In this document: positions 45,631 to 54,380 of the stretch, piece after piece
Layout of the letters: the number at the start of each line of letters is the position of its first letter
Position numbering within the stretch: the first letter of the stretch is position 1
The notes under the pieces: model-generated
The model's database searches: none
What the model was told of the DNA's origin: nothing
What the model saw: only the letters and a program-made list of their open reading frames with translations
Program-made: the position numbers and the translations under genes
Source of the DNA: JAANXG01 sp034520625
Lineage (GTDB): Bacteria; Pseudomonadota; Gammaproteobacteria; Arenicellales; JAANXG01
Assembly (NCBI GenBank): GCA_034520625.1
Contig: JAXHNI010000002.1
Coordinates: 124,001 to 188,000, forward strand
Reading direction: 5' to 3'
Length of the DNA stretch: 64,000 nucleotides

Positions 45631-46935
45631 TCAGGCTCGCTGCAGCTGCCTGCCCTTCAGGTAGACCGATTGGATACACCGGTCGTCTCCCAACACCATC
45701 AGCGCGAACAGCTTCTCCGTAATGCCGTCGGCACGCCCCGTGCGCCGCGCCAGGAGCGGCGTGGCGGCCGGATCCACCACGATGAAATCCGCTTCCCGGC
45801 CGAGCTCGAAGTTGCCGATTCTGTCGTCCAGGTACAGGGACCGCGCACCGCCCAGGGTGGCCAGGTAGAACGCCCTTTGCGGGGTCAGGGTCTGGCCCTG
45901 GAGCTGCAGCACCTTGTAGCCCTCCGCCACGGTCCTCGGAATACTGAAGGTCGTCCCGCCGCCCACGTCGGTGCCGACCCCGGTGCGGATGCCGTGGGCG
46001 TCCGCGGCCGCGAGATCGAACAGGCCGCTGCCCAGGAACAGGTTGGACGTGGGGCAGAACGCCGCCGCCGCGCCGCACGCCCCCATGCGCCCACGATCCC
46101 GGTCATCCAGGTGGATGCAATGCGCGAAGACCGCGCGTTCCCGCAGCAGGCCGAAGTATTCGTAAACGTCCAGGTAGCTGCACCGGTCCGGAAACAGCTC
46201 CGCCACCCAGGCGACCTCGTCTTTGTTCTCCGCCAGGTGGGTCTGGATGAACACGTCGGGATACTCCCGGGCAAGCCGTCCGGCCAGGGAGAGCTGCTCC
46301 TCCGTGGACGTCACCGCGAAGCGCGGGGTGATGGCACAGGACAGCCGGTCGACCCCGTGCCATTTCTCGATCAAGGCCTTGCTGTCCCGGTATCCGGATT
46401 CGGCGGTGTCCCGCAGGCCCGCCGGACAGTTGCGGTCCATGAGGACCTTGCCCGCCACCAGGCGCAGGCCGCGGGCGCGCGCAGCCTCGAACAAGGCGTT
46501 CACCGACTGCGGATGCACGCTGGCAAACACCAGCGCCGTGGTGGTGCCATTACGCAGCAGCTCGTCCAGGAAAAAGAAAGCGGCCTCCCGCGCAACGGCC
46601 TCGTCACCGAACCGGCTTTCGGCGGGAAACGTGTATTTTTCCAGCCAGTCCAGAAGCCGGGCGCCGTGGGAGGCGATCACGTCCACCTGCGGATAGTGAA
46701 CATGGGTATCGACGAACCCGGGCATGATGATGCCGCCGGTGTGGTCGGTAACGGGCATATCCGCCGGCATTCGTTTCAGCAACTGGCCGGCGGGGCCGGC
46801 TTCCCGCACCAGGCCGTTCTCGACCACCAGCAGCCCGTCCTGGAAATACTCCACAGCGCCGTCGTCGCCGCTGCCCGGATCGCGCAGGGCGTGCACGATG
46901 GCGCCGCGGTGGGCCCGGACTGAGGGCTCCGTCAC
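45631..46935 (-). CDS. guaD: Guanine deaminase
   Basis: Zinc amidohydrolase converting guanine to xanthine, 434 residues. Motifs: PGFVDTHVHYPQ (about 71-82) with the first His pair, LLDWLEKYTFPAE (guanine deaminase-specific), QTHLAENKDEV (about 218-228, third His and Glu), HCIHL (about 260) and GTDVGGGTTFS (about 306-316, Asp ligand). The GTG start overlaps the allA stop by 4 nt (GTGA). It is the last of the purine genes and feeds guanine into the xanthine dehydrogenase step. Confidence 0.95.
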   Translation of the reverse strand: MTEPSVRAHRGAIVHALRDPGSGDDGAVEYFQDGLLVVENGLVREAGPAGQLLKRMPADMPVTDHTGGIIMPGFVDTHVHYPQVDVIASHGARLLDWLEKYTFPAESRFGDEAVAREAAFFFLDELLRNGTTTALVFASVHPQSVNALFEAARARGLRLVAGKVLMDRNCPAGLRDTAESGYRDSKALIEKWHGVDRLSCAITPRFAVTSTEEQLSLAGRLAREYPDVFIQTHLAENKDEVAWVAELFPDRCSYLDVYEYFGLLRERAVFAHCIHLDDRDRGRMGACGAAAAFCPTSNLFLGSGLFDLAAADAHGIRTGVGTDVGGGTTFSIPRTVAEGYKVLQLQGQTLTPQRAFYLATLGGARSLYLDDRIGNFELGREADFIVVDPAATPLLARRTGRADGITEKLFALMVLGDDRCIQSVYLKGRQLQRA

Positions 46936-47465
46936 ACGTCCACTCCGGTGTCGCGGAGGGATCCAGCCTCGACAACGATCGCCACGGATGCATTGAATCC
47001 CCGTTCCTCGCAGTTGTCCCCGGGACCGCCGCGATCCACCACCAGGAACCGCTGGCCGGCGCGGAACGCCACCAGCGGCATGTGCCAGGTGCCGCGGTGG
47101 TAGTTCACCCCCTGCCGGCCGTTGGTGACGAAGGCCCGCAGATCCGCCGGGGACAGGGCATCACCTGGCGGCGCCACCACCACGCACATCACCGCTTCAC
47201 CGACGGGAATGAACGCCTGGCTGCCGAGCGGATGGCGCTCGACCAGGTCCACCGGAACCGGCAGGGTCGCGGGACGCGTGCATTCGAAGATACTCACCAG
47301 CGCCCGTCCGTCGTCGCCCACGTCGACGGCCGCCAGGTCGTGGTAGCGCTCGACGGCGCCGCGGTTGATGGGGTAATGCCGGGCGCCGTCGGTCTCGATC
47401 ACGTCGCCGAACGGCGCAAAGGACTCGCGGGTCAGGGGCGCGGCCCTGAGCTGGTGGGTTGCCAT
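46932..47465 (-). CDS. allA: Ureidoglycolate lyase
   Basis: Cleaves ureidoglycolate to glyoxylate and urea, completing the purine ring breakdown after allantoicase. The 177-residue cupin has LTRESFAPFGDVIE at the start, PINRGAVERYHDLA (about 32-45), SIFECTRPATLPVPVDLVER (about 58-77), HPLGSQAFIP (about 78-87), and NYHRGTWHMPLVAF (about 120-133). It is 4 nt downstream of the allantoicase stop. Urea is released, but no urease gene is in the window. Confidence 0.95.
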   Translation of the reverse strand: MATHQLRAAPLTRESFAPFGDVIETDGARHYPINRGAVERYHDLAAVDVGDDGRALVSIFECTRPATLPVPVDLVERHPLGSQAFIPVGEAVMCVVVAPPGDALSPADLRAFVTNGRQGVNYHRGTWHMPLVAFRAGQRFLVVDRGGPGDNCEERGFNASVAIVVEAGSLRDTGVDV

Positions 47466-47469
47466 AGGG

Positions 47470-48483
47470 TCAACCGCCCTTCGCCAGGCGCCCGAACAGT
47501 CGCAGACGACTGATGCCGCCGTCCGGGAAGATGTTCAGGCGCACATGGGTGACGGGACCGAGGGGGCTCACGTCCTCGCGCAGCATGTGCTGCCGGTCCG
47601 GCTGCAGCCTGGTTTCCGGCAGCAGGACCGGCCATGAACCACTCTCCCGCACGATCCTGTCGATACCAACCTCCTCCTCGATTCTGGCCGCCTGGAGACC
47701 GGCCCGGTCCGGATAATTGCCCTTGAAATGCGCCGTGTCGATCTCAACGGTTTCCACGATGCCGGGGCAGCCCAGGGCCAGCACCACCCAGTCGTGACCC
47801 GGGCCGCGGCGCCGGGCGGTTTCCCAGCCGTCGCCCATGTTCACGCCCCGCCCCGGCGCGTTCAGGTTGTGCATGCTGCCGAAATGCTCGTCGCTGCAGG
47901 CCAGGGCGCGGCCGCCGTGCTCCAGGGCCAGCAGGTCCACCGGCTCCGATTCGCGCAGGACCTGCCAGTCCGGCTGTACGTCCCCGTATACCCGCAGGCG
48001 CGCGACGCCGCCGTCAGGATGGATGTTCAGCCTGAGGTGCGTGCAGCGGGCGGCGTCGCGCGGCGCGAGGTAGTTGTGGCAGTCGCCCATGATCCGGGTC
48101 CGGGGGAGGATCTCGGTCCAACCGGCATCGTTCGCGGGTATATGGTCCGTGCTGATGCAAGCGTCCACCGAAACCTCCGGCGCATGGTTGCCGGTAAAAT
48201 GCGAGGTCTCCACATCGAAGCCCTTCACCAGCCCCGGAATACCCAGCCTGACCACGCAGCTGTCGTACCCCGGCTCGCGGCGGCGCCGGGTTTCCCAGCC
48301 GTCCATCCACTTGCCGTGCTCGTCATACTTGTCCGGAACGAACACGGGATCCGCAGGATCGATGAGGCGCTCCTTGGCCCCGAAGAACTCGTCGTTCGCC
48401 CAGACCACTTCGGCGCCCAGCCGGGACTGGGCCATGTTGACCATGCCCGCGAATCGCGGGCCCGCCTGATCGGTTTCGGACAT
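47470..48483 (-). CDS. alc: Allantoicase
   Basis: Hydrolyses allantoate to ureidoglycolate and urea. The 337-residue protein has two homologous beta-sandwich halves: first DGWETRRRREPGYDSCVVRL near 60 with GFDVETSHFTGNHAPEVSVD, second DGWETARRRGPGHDWVVLAL near 215 with TVEIDTAHFKGNYPDRAGL. Both end in a THLRLNIHPDGGVARLR / THVRLNIFPDGGISRLR segment, a clear internal duplication characteristic of allantoicase. It lies 3 nt after the uraD stop and 4 nt before allA. Confidence 0.96.
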   Translation of the reverse strand: MSETDQAGPRFAGMVNMAQSRLGAEVVWANDEFFGAKERLIDPADPVFVPDKYDEHGKWMDGWETRRRREPGYDSCVVRLGIPGLVKGFDVETSHFTGNHAPEVSVDACISTDHIPANDAGWTEILPRTRIMGDCHNYLAPRDAARCTHLRLNIHPDGGVARLRVYGDVQPDWQVLRESEPVDLLALEHGGRALACSDEHFGSMHNLNAPGRGVNMGDGWETARRRGPGHDWVVLALGCPGIVETVEIDTAHFKGNYPDRAGLQAARIEEEVGIDRIVRESGSWPVLLPETRLQPDRQHMLREDVSPLGPVTHVRLNIFPDGGISRLRLFGRLAKGG

Positions 48484-48486
48484 CGA

Positions 48487-49038
48487 TTACTCCGTACGTT
48501 GCGATGGATCGGACAAGTCATTCAACCGGAACCGGGCGATCCTGTGGATCTCCGCAATGGCGCGCTCGAGCTCCGCGGCGGCGTCATTGGCCAGGCGCTC
48601 CTCGAACGCCGCCAGGATCGCCCGCCGGTTGCTGCCCTTGACCGCCATGACGAAGGGAAAGCCGAACCGGCGCTTGTAGGCGTCGTTCAGGTACTGAAAC
48701 CGATCGTATTCCTCCGGTGTGCACTGGTCGATACCCGCCCCGGCCTGCTCGCGGCTGGACGCTTCGCCCAGCTCGCCCCGGACGGCGGCACGGCCGGCGA
48801 GGTCCGGGTGGGCGCGGATCAACGCCAGCCTGCTCTTTTCGTCCACCATGTCGACCGTGGCCGCCAGCGCCTCCGCCAGGCCTTCCACCGTGTCGTGGCG
48901 CTCGTCCAGCCCCCGCTCCCGGGTGCCGCGGGCCACCCACGGGGAATGCTCGTAGATCCCGCCAAATGTTTGCACGAACTCGGCCTCGCTCATGGCGCTC
49001 GGCGGCCGGCCCAGGCGTTTGAGGTCGAAAGCCGTCAA
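48487..49038 (-). CDS. uraD: OHCU decarboxylase (2-oxo-4-hydroxy-4-carboxy-5-ureidoimidazoline decarboxylase)
   Basis: Turns OHCU into S-allantoin, after UraH. The 183-residue all-helical protein has FGGIYEHSPWVARG with the catalytic His, AHPDLAGRAA (about 73-82), LNDAYKRRFGFPFVMAVKG (about 117-135) and a C-terminal RFRLNDL. It lacks an upstream ATG with family homology; a TTG at 49038 overlaps the puuE stop as TTGA and gives the expected N terminus, so it is chosen over the remote ATG at 49098. Translational coupling with puuE is likely. Confidence 0.9.
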   Translation of the reverse strand: MTAFDLKRLGRPPSAMSEAEFVQTFGGIYEHSPWVARGTRERGLDERHDTVEGLAEALAATVDMVDEKSRLALIRAHPDLAGRAAVRGELGEASSREQAGAGIDQCTPEEYDRFQYLNDAYKRRFGFPFVMAVKGSNRRAILAAFEERLANDAAAELERAIAEIHRIARFRLNDLSDPSQRTE

Positions 49039-49952
49039 TTGCCGGCCTCGAGAGGATGGTGGGCGCGCCAATGCTCGGCGATCTCGATGCGCCGGCACAG
49101 CCAGACCTCGTCGTGTTGGCGGACGTAGTCGAGAAAGCGCGCCAGTGCGGCGGCGCGGCCGGGCCGGCCCGCCAGGCGGCAGTGCAGCCCGACGGACATC
49201 ATTCCCGGGGCGGTTTCACCTTCGGCATACAGCACATCGAAGCTGTCCTTGAGATAGCTGTAGAACTGGTCGCCGGAATTGAAGCCCTGCGCGGTGGCGA
49301 AGCGCATGTCGTTCACGTCCGCCGTGTAGGGAATCATCAGCTGGGGATTGGTATGGAACGTATCCCAGTACGGCAGCTCATCGGCATAGGTGTCCGAATT
49401 GTAGGTGAAGCTGCCGTTCTCGCTCACCAGGCGGTGGGTGTTCGGGCTGCAGCGGCCGAGGTACCAGCCCCGGGGCGCCTCGCCCGTGATCCGGGCATGC
49501 ACCTGTATTGCCTGCTGAAGGTGGTCCCATTCCACCGATTCGGGCACATCCTGGTAATCGATCCAGCGGTAACCATGGGTGGCGATCTCCCAGCCGGCCT
49601 TGTGCATGGCCTCCACCGCCCGGGGGTTGCGATCCAGCGCCATGGCGACGCCGAAAACCGTGACCGGGATCTCCCGGTCCACAAACATCCGGTGCAGTCG
49701 CCAGAAGCCGACCCGCGAGCCGTACTCGTAGATCGACTCGATATTCATGTGCCGGGCGCCGCGCAGCGGCGCCGCGCCGATGATCTCGGACAGGAAGGAT
49801 TCGGATTCGCCGTCGCCGTGGAGCAGACAGCGTTCACCGCCTTCCTCGTAGTTGATCACGAACTGCAGCGCGAGCCGCGCCCCGCCGGGCCACCGCGGGT
49901 GGGGCGGATTACCGCCGTAGCCGATAAGGTCTCTCGGATAATCGTCTGACAT
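49035..49952 (-). CDS. puuE: Allantoinase PuuE (polysaccharide-deacetylase fold)
   Basis: Metal-independent allantoinase of the Pseudomonas PuuE type, which hydrolyses allantoin to allantoate; it is unrelated to the amidohydrolase AllB. About 305 residues with YPRDLIGYGGNPPHPRWPGG at the start, INYEEGGERCLLHGD (about 34-48), FGVAMALDRNPRAVEAM, GWEIATHGYRWIDYQ, and a C-terminal SVGLHCRLAGRPGRAAAL. Start 49952 begins with MSDDYPRDL; an ATG 13 codons upstream runs into puuD. It overlaps uraD by 4 nt and follows puuD by 8 nt. Confidence 0.95.
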   Translation of the reverse strand: MSDDYPRDLIGYGGNPPHPRWPGGARLALQFVINYEEGGERCLLHGDGESESFLSEIIGAAPLRGARHMNIESIYEYGSRVGFWRLHRMFVDREIPVTVFGVAMALDRNPRAVEAMHKAGWEIATHGYRWIDYQDVPESVEWDHLQQAIQVHARITGEAPRGWYLGRCSPNTHRLVSENGSFTYNSDTYADELPYWDTFHTNPQLMIPYTADVNDMRFATAQGFNSGDQFYSYLKDSFDVLYAEGETAPGMMSVGLHCRLAGRPGRAAALARFLDYVRQHDEVWLCRRIEIAEHWRAHHPLEAGN

Positions 49953-49960
49953 CGTTGCAT

Positions 49961-51166
49961 TCACTCGGATTTGAGTTTGTCCTCGTACCACTGTGCCAGA
50001 ATACGCCGTTCCGTGTCCGTCATACCCGTCAGGTTGCCGATCGGCATCGCCTCGCTGACGACCGTCTGTTGATGGATCGGCCCGGCATTGGCGAGGATCT
50101 GCTCACGGCTGTCCAGCGCCAGCCCCCCCGGAGGCGCCGCGAAGCCGGGCCGGGTCGGGGACCGCGAGTGGCAGCCGGTGCAGCGCTCGGCGATAATCGT
50201 TTCCACCCGTTCGATTCCCGCGTCGACCCCCGCTTCGCCGGCGTCCCCGCTGCGGGTTGCCGGCGGCGCGATGGCGTAAGCCAGCGCGGCCACGATCAGG
50301 CCCGCGGCCACCAGCGGGACCGGCGACGCGCGGCCGGCGTGGCGCGCCACGAAGTAGACCCGCACCAGCGCTCCGGCCAGGGACAGGGCGATCAGGATCA
50401 GCCAGTTGTATGCGTGGCTGTAGGTCATCGGGTAGTGATTGCTGATCATCACGAACAGCACCGGCAGGGTGAAATAGGTGTTGTGGACCGAGCGCTGCTT
50501 GCCGCGCAGGCCGTAGGACGGGTCCGGCCGCCGCCCTTCCTTCGCGGCCGCCACCAGCTCGCGCTGGCCGGGGATGATGACGTGGGCGACGTTCGCCACC
50601 ATGATGGTGCCCAGCATCGCCCCGTAATGGATGAACGCGCCCCGGCCGCTGAATACCTGGCACAGCCCCCAGGCCGCGGCGGACACGAACAGGAAAACCA
50701 CCACGCCGAGCAGCGTCTCGTTGTTGCCGAGCGCCGACCGGCACAACAGGTCGTAGACGACCCAGCCGAGCACCAGGGTCGCAATGCCGATGATGACGGC
50801 GGTGGTGTGGCCCAGGTCTGCCACCCGCGGGTCGATCAGGTACACCTCCGCGCCGTACCAGTAGATAAGGGCCATCAGGAAAATGCCCGACAGCCAGGTG
50901 GTATACGCCTCCCACTTGAACCAGTGCAGGGTTTCCGGGAGCTCCGGAGGGGTCAGGGCGTACTTCTGCGCGTGATAGAAGCCGCCGCCGTGCACGGACC
51001 ACACTTCACCGGCCACGCCCTTGTCCCGGTCCGCCCCGGCCTTCGGCGCTTCCAGGTGGTTGTCCAGCCACACGAAATAGAACGACGCCCCCACCCAGGC
51101 AACGCCGGCGACAAAATGCAGCCAGCGCCCGAGCAGCCCCAGCCAGTCAACGATATAAGCTTCCAT
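49961..51166 (-). CDS. puuD: Urate hydroxylase PuuD (membrane urate oxidase with cytochrome c domain)
   Basis: Oxidises urate to 5-hydroxyisourate in the membrane and passes electrons to the respiratory chain through a C-terminal heme. The 401 residues have about eight helices (first GRWLHFVAGVAWVGASFYFV, 13-32) with conserved His residues, then a soluble cytochrome c domain with CTGCH at 329-333 and MPIG near 370 as the probable Met ligand. This replaces the soluble uricase used elsewhere, avoiding peroxide formation. It is the first gene after a REP-like hairpin, upstream of puuE by 8 nt. Confidence 0.95.
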   Translation of the reverse strand: MEAYIVDWLGLLGRWLHFVAGVAWVGASFYFVWLDNHLEAPKAGADRDKGVAGEVWSVHGGGFYHAQKYALTPPELPETLHWFKWEAYTTWLSGIFLMALIYWYGAEVYLIDPRVADLGHTTAVIIGIATLVLGWVVYDLLCRSALGNNETLLGVVVFLFVSAAAWGLCQVFSGRGAFIHYGAMLGTIMVANVAHVIIPGQRELVAAAKEGRRPDPSYGLRGKQRSVHNTYFTLPVLFVMISNHYPMTYSHAYNWLILIALSLAGALVRVYFVARHAGRASPVPLVAAGLIVAALAYAIAPPATRSGDAGEAGVDAGIERVETIIAERCTGCHSRSPTRPGFAAPPGGLALDSREQILANAGPIHQQTVVSEAMPIGNLTGMTDTERRILAQWYEDKLKSE

Positions 51167-51178
51167 GGGAACAATGAT

Positions 51179-51238
51179 GCAGGAGCGGCTCTCAGCCGCG
51201 AACTCTTAATGAGGATTCGCGGCTAAAGCCGCTCCTGC
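51179..51238. repeat. REP-like palindrome between the transporter and puuD
   Basis: GCAGGAGCGGCT at 51179 pairs with AGCCGCTCCTGC at 51227, and AGCCGCGAA with TTCGCGGCT inside. AGGAGCGGCT-n-AGCCGCGA is the form of REP hairpins seen in many gammaproteobacteria. It lies between the BMP gene and puuD, the only gap over 20 bp within the purine cluster, and may uncouple the import part from the catabolic part. Confidence 0.75.
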
Positions 51239-51263
51239 GGACGGTTCAACAACCAGGCAACGG

Positions 51264-52352
51264 CTACTCCGGTATCTTGCCCTGCACGCCTTCCACGTAC
51301 CACTCCAGTGTGGTGAGCTCTTCGTCGGTCAGGGTCTCGCCTTCCGCAACCGCCACCTCCCCGTCCTGGTTCCTGATGGGGCCCTGGAACGGATGGAAGC
51401 TGCCGTCGATGATCGCGGCCTTCAGCTCCTCGACTTGCGCGGCAACGTCTGCCGGAACTTTGTCACTCAAGGGCGCTATACCGGCCATGCCCTCGGCAAA
51501 GCCGCCCCAGACGCTGGTGGATTCCCAGGTGCCGTTCAGCACTTCCTGCGCAGTCCTGGTGTAAAAGTCGCCCCAATGGTGAGTGGCCGCCGTCAGGTGG
51601 CTTTCGGGTCCGTATTTGGACATGTCGGAGTGATAGCCCACAGCCCACTTGCCGGCTTCCTCGGCGGCCTGCACCACGGCGGTGGAATCGGTGTGATGGG
51701 TCACTACGTCCGCGCCCTGGGAGATCAGTACATCAGCGGCTTCGCGCTCGCGGCCCGGATCGAACCAGGAGTTGACCCAGACCACTTTCACCTCGGCGTC
51801 GGGATTGACGCTGCGCATACCGAGGGTGAACGCATTGATGCCGCGCAGCACCTCCGGGATCGGGAATGCGGCCACGTAGCCCGCGGTGTTGGATTCCGTC
51901 ATGTGGCCGGCCACGACCCCCGTCAGATACCGGGCTTCGTAGAAGCGCGCGACGTAGTTGCCGACGTTCTCGGCCTTCCTGTAGCCGGTGGCGTGCTCGA
52001 ACACCACGTCCGGAAACTGCTCGGCGACCTTGATGGTCGGGTTCATGTAGCCGAACGAAGTGGTGAACACCAGGTCGTAACCATCGGAAGCAAACTGCCG
52101 GATGACCCGCTCGGCCTCGGCACCTTCCGGGACGCTCTCGATATACTTGGTTTCCACCCGGTCGCCGAGGGCTTCCTCCATGGCCAGGCGGCCGAGGTCG
52201 TGCTGATAGGTCCAGCCCGCATCGCCGATGGGACTGACGTACACGAACCCGACTTTCAGCGGATCGGCGCTGAAGGCGGGAACGCTCACCGCGACACCGA
52301 CTACGGCCGCCGCAAGCAGGGACAGGGTTCTGCGTAGGGTAAGTCTGCTCAT
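51264..52352 (-). CDS. BMP-family ABC transporter substrate-binding protein (nucleoside/purine-type)
   Basis: Periplasmic binding protein of the basic membrane protein (PnrA) family, which usually binds purine nucleosides. About 362 residues: Sec signal (LSLLAAAVVGVAVSVPAFSA, about 9-28), then KVGFVYVSPIGDAGWTYQHD (about 33-52), SDGYDLVFTTSFGYM, NVGNYVARFYEARYLTGVVAG, WVNSWFDPGREREAADVL and DVVTHHTDSTAV. No lipobox Cys is seen. GGAGAG lies 4 nt before ATG 52352. It completes a four-component transporter with the two permeases and the ATPase just upstream; purine specificity is inferred from family and cluster. Confidence 0.9.
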   Translation of the reverse strand: MSRLTLRRTLSLLAAAVVGVAVSVPAFSADPLKVGFVYVSPIGDAGWTYQHDLGRLAMEEALGDRVETKYIESVPEGAEAERVIRQFASDGYDLVFTTSFGYMNPTIKVAEQFPDVVFEHATGYRKAENVGNYVARFYEARYLTGVVAGHMTESNTAGYVAAFPIPEVLRGINAFTLGMRSVNPDAEVKVVWVNSWFDPGREREAADVLISQGADVVTHHTDSTAVVQAAEEAGKWAVGYHSDMSKYGPESHLTAATHHWGDFYTRTAQEVLNGTWESTSVWGGFAEGMAGIAPLSDKVPADVAAQVEELKAAIIDGSFHPFQGPIRNQDGEVAVAEGETLTDEELTTLEWYVEGVQGKIPE

Positions 52353-52368
52353 GGTTCTCTCCATTCTT

Positions 52369-53292
52369 CTAAACATCAGGATGATAAGGCCTGCCCAGCG
52401 AGGCAGGCGCGTTGAGACGAATCGTGTTGATATCCCGCGAGATCAACACCAACACCAGGATCGTTGCAAGATATGGCAGCGTCGACAACAGCTGCGACGA
52501 AATGTCCACTCCGAAGCCCTGTACATGGAACTGCAGGATGGTAATACCGCCGAACAGATAGGCGCCGAATAATACCCGGAGCGGCCGCCAGGTGGCGAAT
52601 ACCACCAGCGCCAGCGCGATCCAGCCGCGCCCGGCGGTCATTTCCTCGACCCACAATGGGGTATAGACCAGCGCAAGGTAAGCACCACCCAGGCCCGCCA
52701 TGCCGCCGCCGAACAGCACCGCCGCGTAGCGGATGGCGATCACGTGGTGGCCCAGGGACACGGCGGCGTCCGGCGACTCGCCGACGGCGCGCAGGATCAA
52801 CCCGCCCTTGGTTCGATACAGGAACCAGGAAATCCCGCCGAACATGGCGATGGACAGGTAGATCAGCGGGTCCAGGGAGAACACCAGCCGGCCCACCACC
52901 GGAATGTCGCTCAACAGCGGAATATGAATCTGCTCGATGCCCGGCAGCGTCACGCTGGTGTAGTCCAGGCCGATATAGGCGCTGGTGCCGATGCCGAAGA
53001 TCGTCAGTGCCAGGCCGGACGCCACCTGGTTGGCCTGGAACGTCAGGGTCAGGAAGCCGAAAAGCAGCGCCATCCCCGAGCCGGCCAGCGCCGCAGCCAG
53101 GACACCGAGCCACATACTGCCGCTTTCCACCGCCACGGCGAAGCCGCACACGGCGCCCACCAGCATCATGCCCTCCACCCCGAGGTTCAGGACGCCGGAC
53201 TTCTCGGTGACCAGCTCACCCAGCGCCGCGAACACCAGCGGCGTCCCGGCGCCGAGGGTGGCGAGCAGAATGCCGATCATCGCCTCGCTCAC
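52369..53292 (-). CDS. ABC transporter permease, second subunit (nucleoside/purine import)
   Basis: A 307-residue BPD_transp_2-type inner membrane permease. Characteristic parts are VFAALGELVTEKSGVLNLGVEGMML (about 16-40), which contains the family's SGVLNLGVEG motif, and a late GRGWIALALVVFATWRP (about 241-257). About eight helices. GTG at 53292 overlaps the stop of the first permease (GTGA); the longer open frame above it encodes the other permease in another frame, so it is not used. The BMP gene follows 16 bp downstream. Confidence 0.9.
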   Translation of the reverse strand: MSEAMIGILLATLGAGTPLVFAALGELVTEKSGVLNLGVEGMMLVGAVCGFAVAVESGSMWLGVLAAALAGSGMALLFGFLTLTFQANQVASGLALTIFGIGTSAYIGLDYTSVTLPGIEQIHIPLLSDIPVVGRLVFSLDPLIYLSIAMFGGISWFLYRTKGGLILRAVGESPDAAVSLGHHVIAIRYAAVLFGGGMAGLGGAYLALVYTPLWVEEMTAGRGWIALALVVFATWRPLRVLFGAYLFGGITILQFHVQGFGVDISSQLLSTLPYLATILVLVLISRDINTIRLNAPASLGRPYHPDV

Positions 53293-54380
53293 GGGCCGGC
53301 CTCCGCCGCCGGACCGGGTACCGGCGTGTTGCGGCGGACACGGAAGTTGATGAACAGGTCCGCAGCCAGCAGGTAGAAAAGGAGGATGCCCTGGAACACG
53401 CCCGTCACCGCCGATGGCAGGCCCAGGTTCATCTGCGCCGACTCGCCTCCCAGGTAAAGCAGCGACATCAACAGCCCCGCCAGCAGGCAACCCACCGGAT
53501 GCAGCCTGCCCACGAAAGCCACGATGATGGCGGCGTAGCCGTACCCCGGCGACACCGACGGCAGGAGCTGGCCGATGGGCCCGGCCACTTCCATGAGCCC
53601 GGCGACCCCCGCGGCGCCGCCGCCGCACAGCAGGCCCACCCAGACCATGCGTTTGCGCTTGAAGCCGGCGTACAGCGCGGCGGCATGGGCCATGCCCGCA
53701 ACCTGCATCTGGTAGCCGAGAAAACTCTTGCGCACGAAGACCCATGCGATCGCCACCGCCGCCAGGGCCACAAAGGCACCGAGATGCAGCCGCGTCCCCT
53801 CCAGGATGATTGGCAGGCTCGCCGATTCCGAGAACAGGCGCGACTCGGGGAAATTGAAGCCGTCCGGATCCCGCCAGGGACCGTGAACCAGGAAGCTCAG
53901 TATGAAAATCGCCACATAGTTCAGCATCAGGCTCACCAGGATCTCGTTGGTGTTGAACCGGGTGCGAAGAAACGCCGGGATCGACGCCCACAGCATGCCC
54001 CCCACGGCGCCGGTCACGAACATCAGGGGCAGGATGAAAAAACCCTGTTCCCCGTAGAAGTACAACGCAACACCGCCGCCGAATATGGCGCCCATGGTGA
54101 GCTGGCCTTCGGCGCCGATGTTCCAGACGTTGGCCCGGAAACCGATCGCCAGACCCGTGCCGATCAGCACCAGCGGGATGGCCTTGACCCCCAGTTCCGC
54201 CAGGCCGTACCAGTCGTCGATGGGGGCGATGAAAAACGCATGAAACGTATCCAGCGGATTCAGCGCCATGACGCCGGAGAAGATCAGGCCGGTCACCAGG
54301 GTGAGCGCCACCGCAATCAGCGGGGACAGGTATCGCATCCGGTCGGACGGCGCCGGGCGCGCCTCGATCTTAAGCCACAT
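53289..54380 (-). CDS. ABC transporter permease, first subunit (nucleoside/purine import)
   Basis: A 363-residue BPD_transp_2-type permease. An N-terminal helix (LSPLIAVALTLVTGLIFSGVM, about 18-38) is followed by the substrate-side block PLVLIGTGLAIGFRANVWNIGAEGQ (about 70-94) with FRANVWNIGAEGQ typical of this family; FLGYQMQVAG and VSPGYGYAAIIVAFVGRLHP occur in the second half. It overlaps the ATPase gene by 11 nt and the second permease by 4 nt, so all are co-translated. Confidence 0.9.
   Translation of the reverse strand: MWLKIEARPAPSDRMRYLSPLIAVALTLVTGLIFSGVMALNPLDTFHAFFIAPIDDWYGLAELGVKAIPLVLIGTGLAIGFRANVWNIGAEGQLTMGAIFGGGVALYFYGEQGFFILPLMFVTGAVGGMLWASIPAFLRTRFNTNEILVSLMLNYVAIFILSFLVHGPWRDPDGFNFPESRLFSESASLPIILEGTRLHLGAFVALAAVAIAWVFVRKSFLGYQMQVAGMAHAAALYAGFKRKRMVWVGLLCGGGAAGVAGLMEVAGPIGQLLPSVSPGYGYAAIIVAFVGRLHPVGCLLAGLLMSLLYLGGESAQMNLGLPSAVTGVFQGILLFYLLAADLFINFRVRRNTPVPGPAAEAGP

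Noticed and set aside
47728..49128. Long plus-strand frames across alc, uraD and guaD (also 45670-46923)
   Set aside because: Shadows of conserved purine-catabolism genes on the minus strand; no motifs or ribosome binding sites.
53293..53991. N-terminal 233 codons upstream of the second permease in the same frame
   Set aside because: This part is an out-of-frame reading of the first permease and is Gly/Arg-rich; the GTG overlapping the upstream stop gives the normal permease length.
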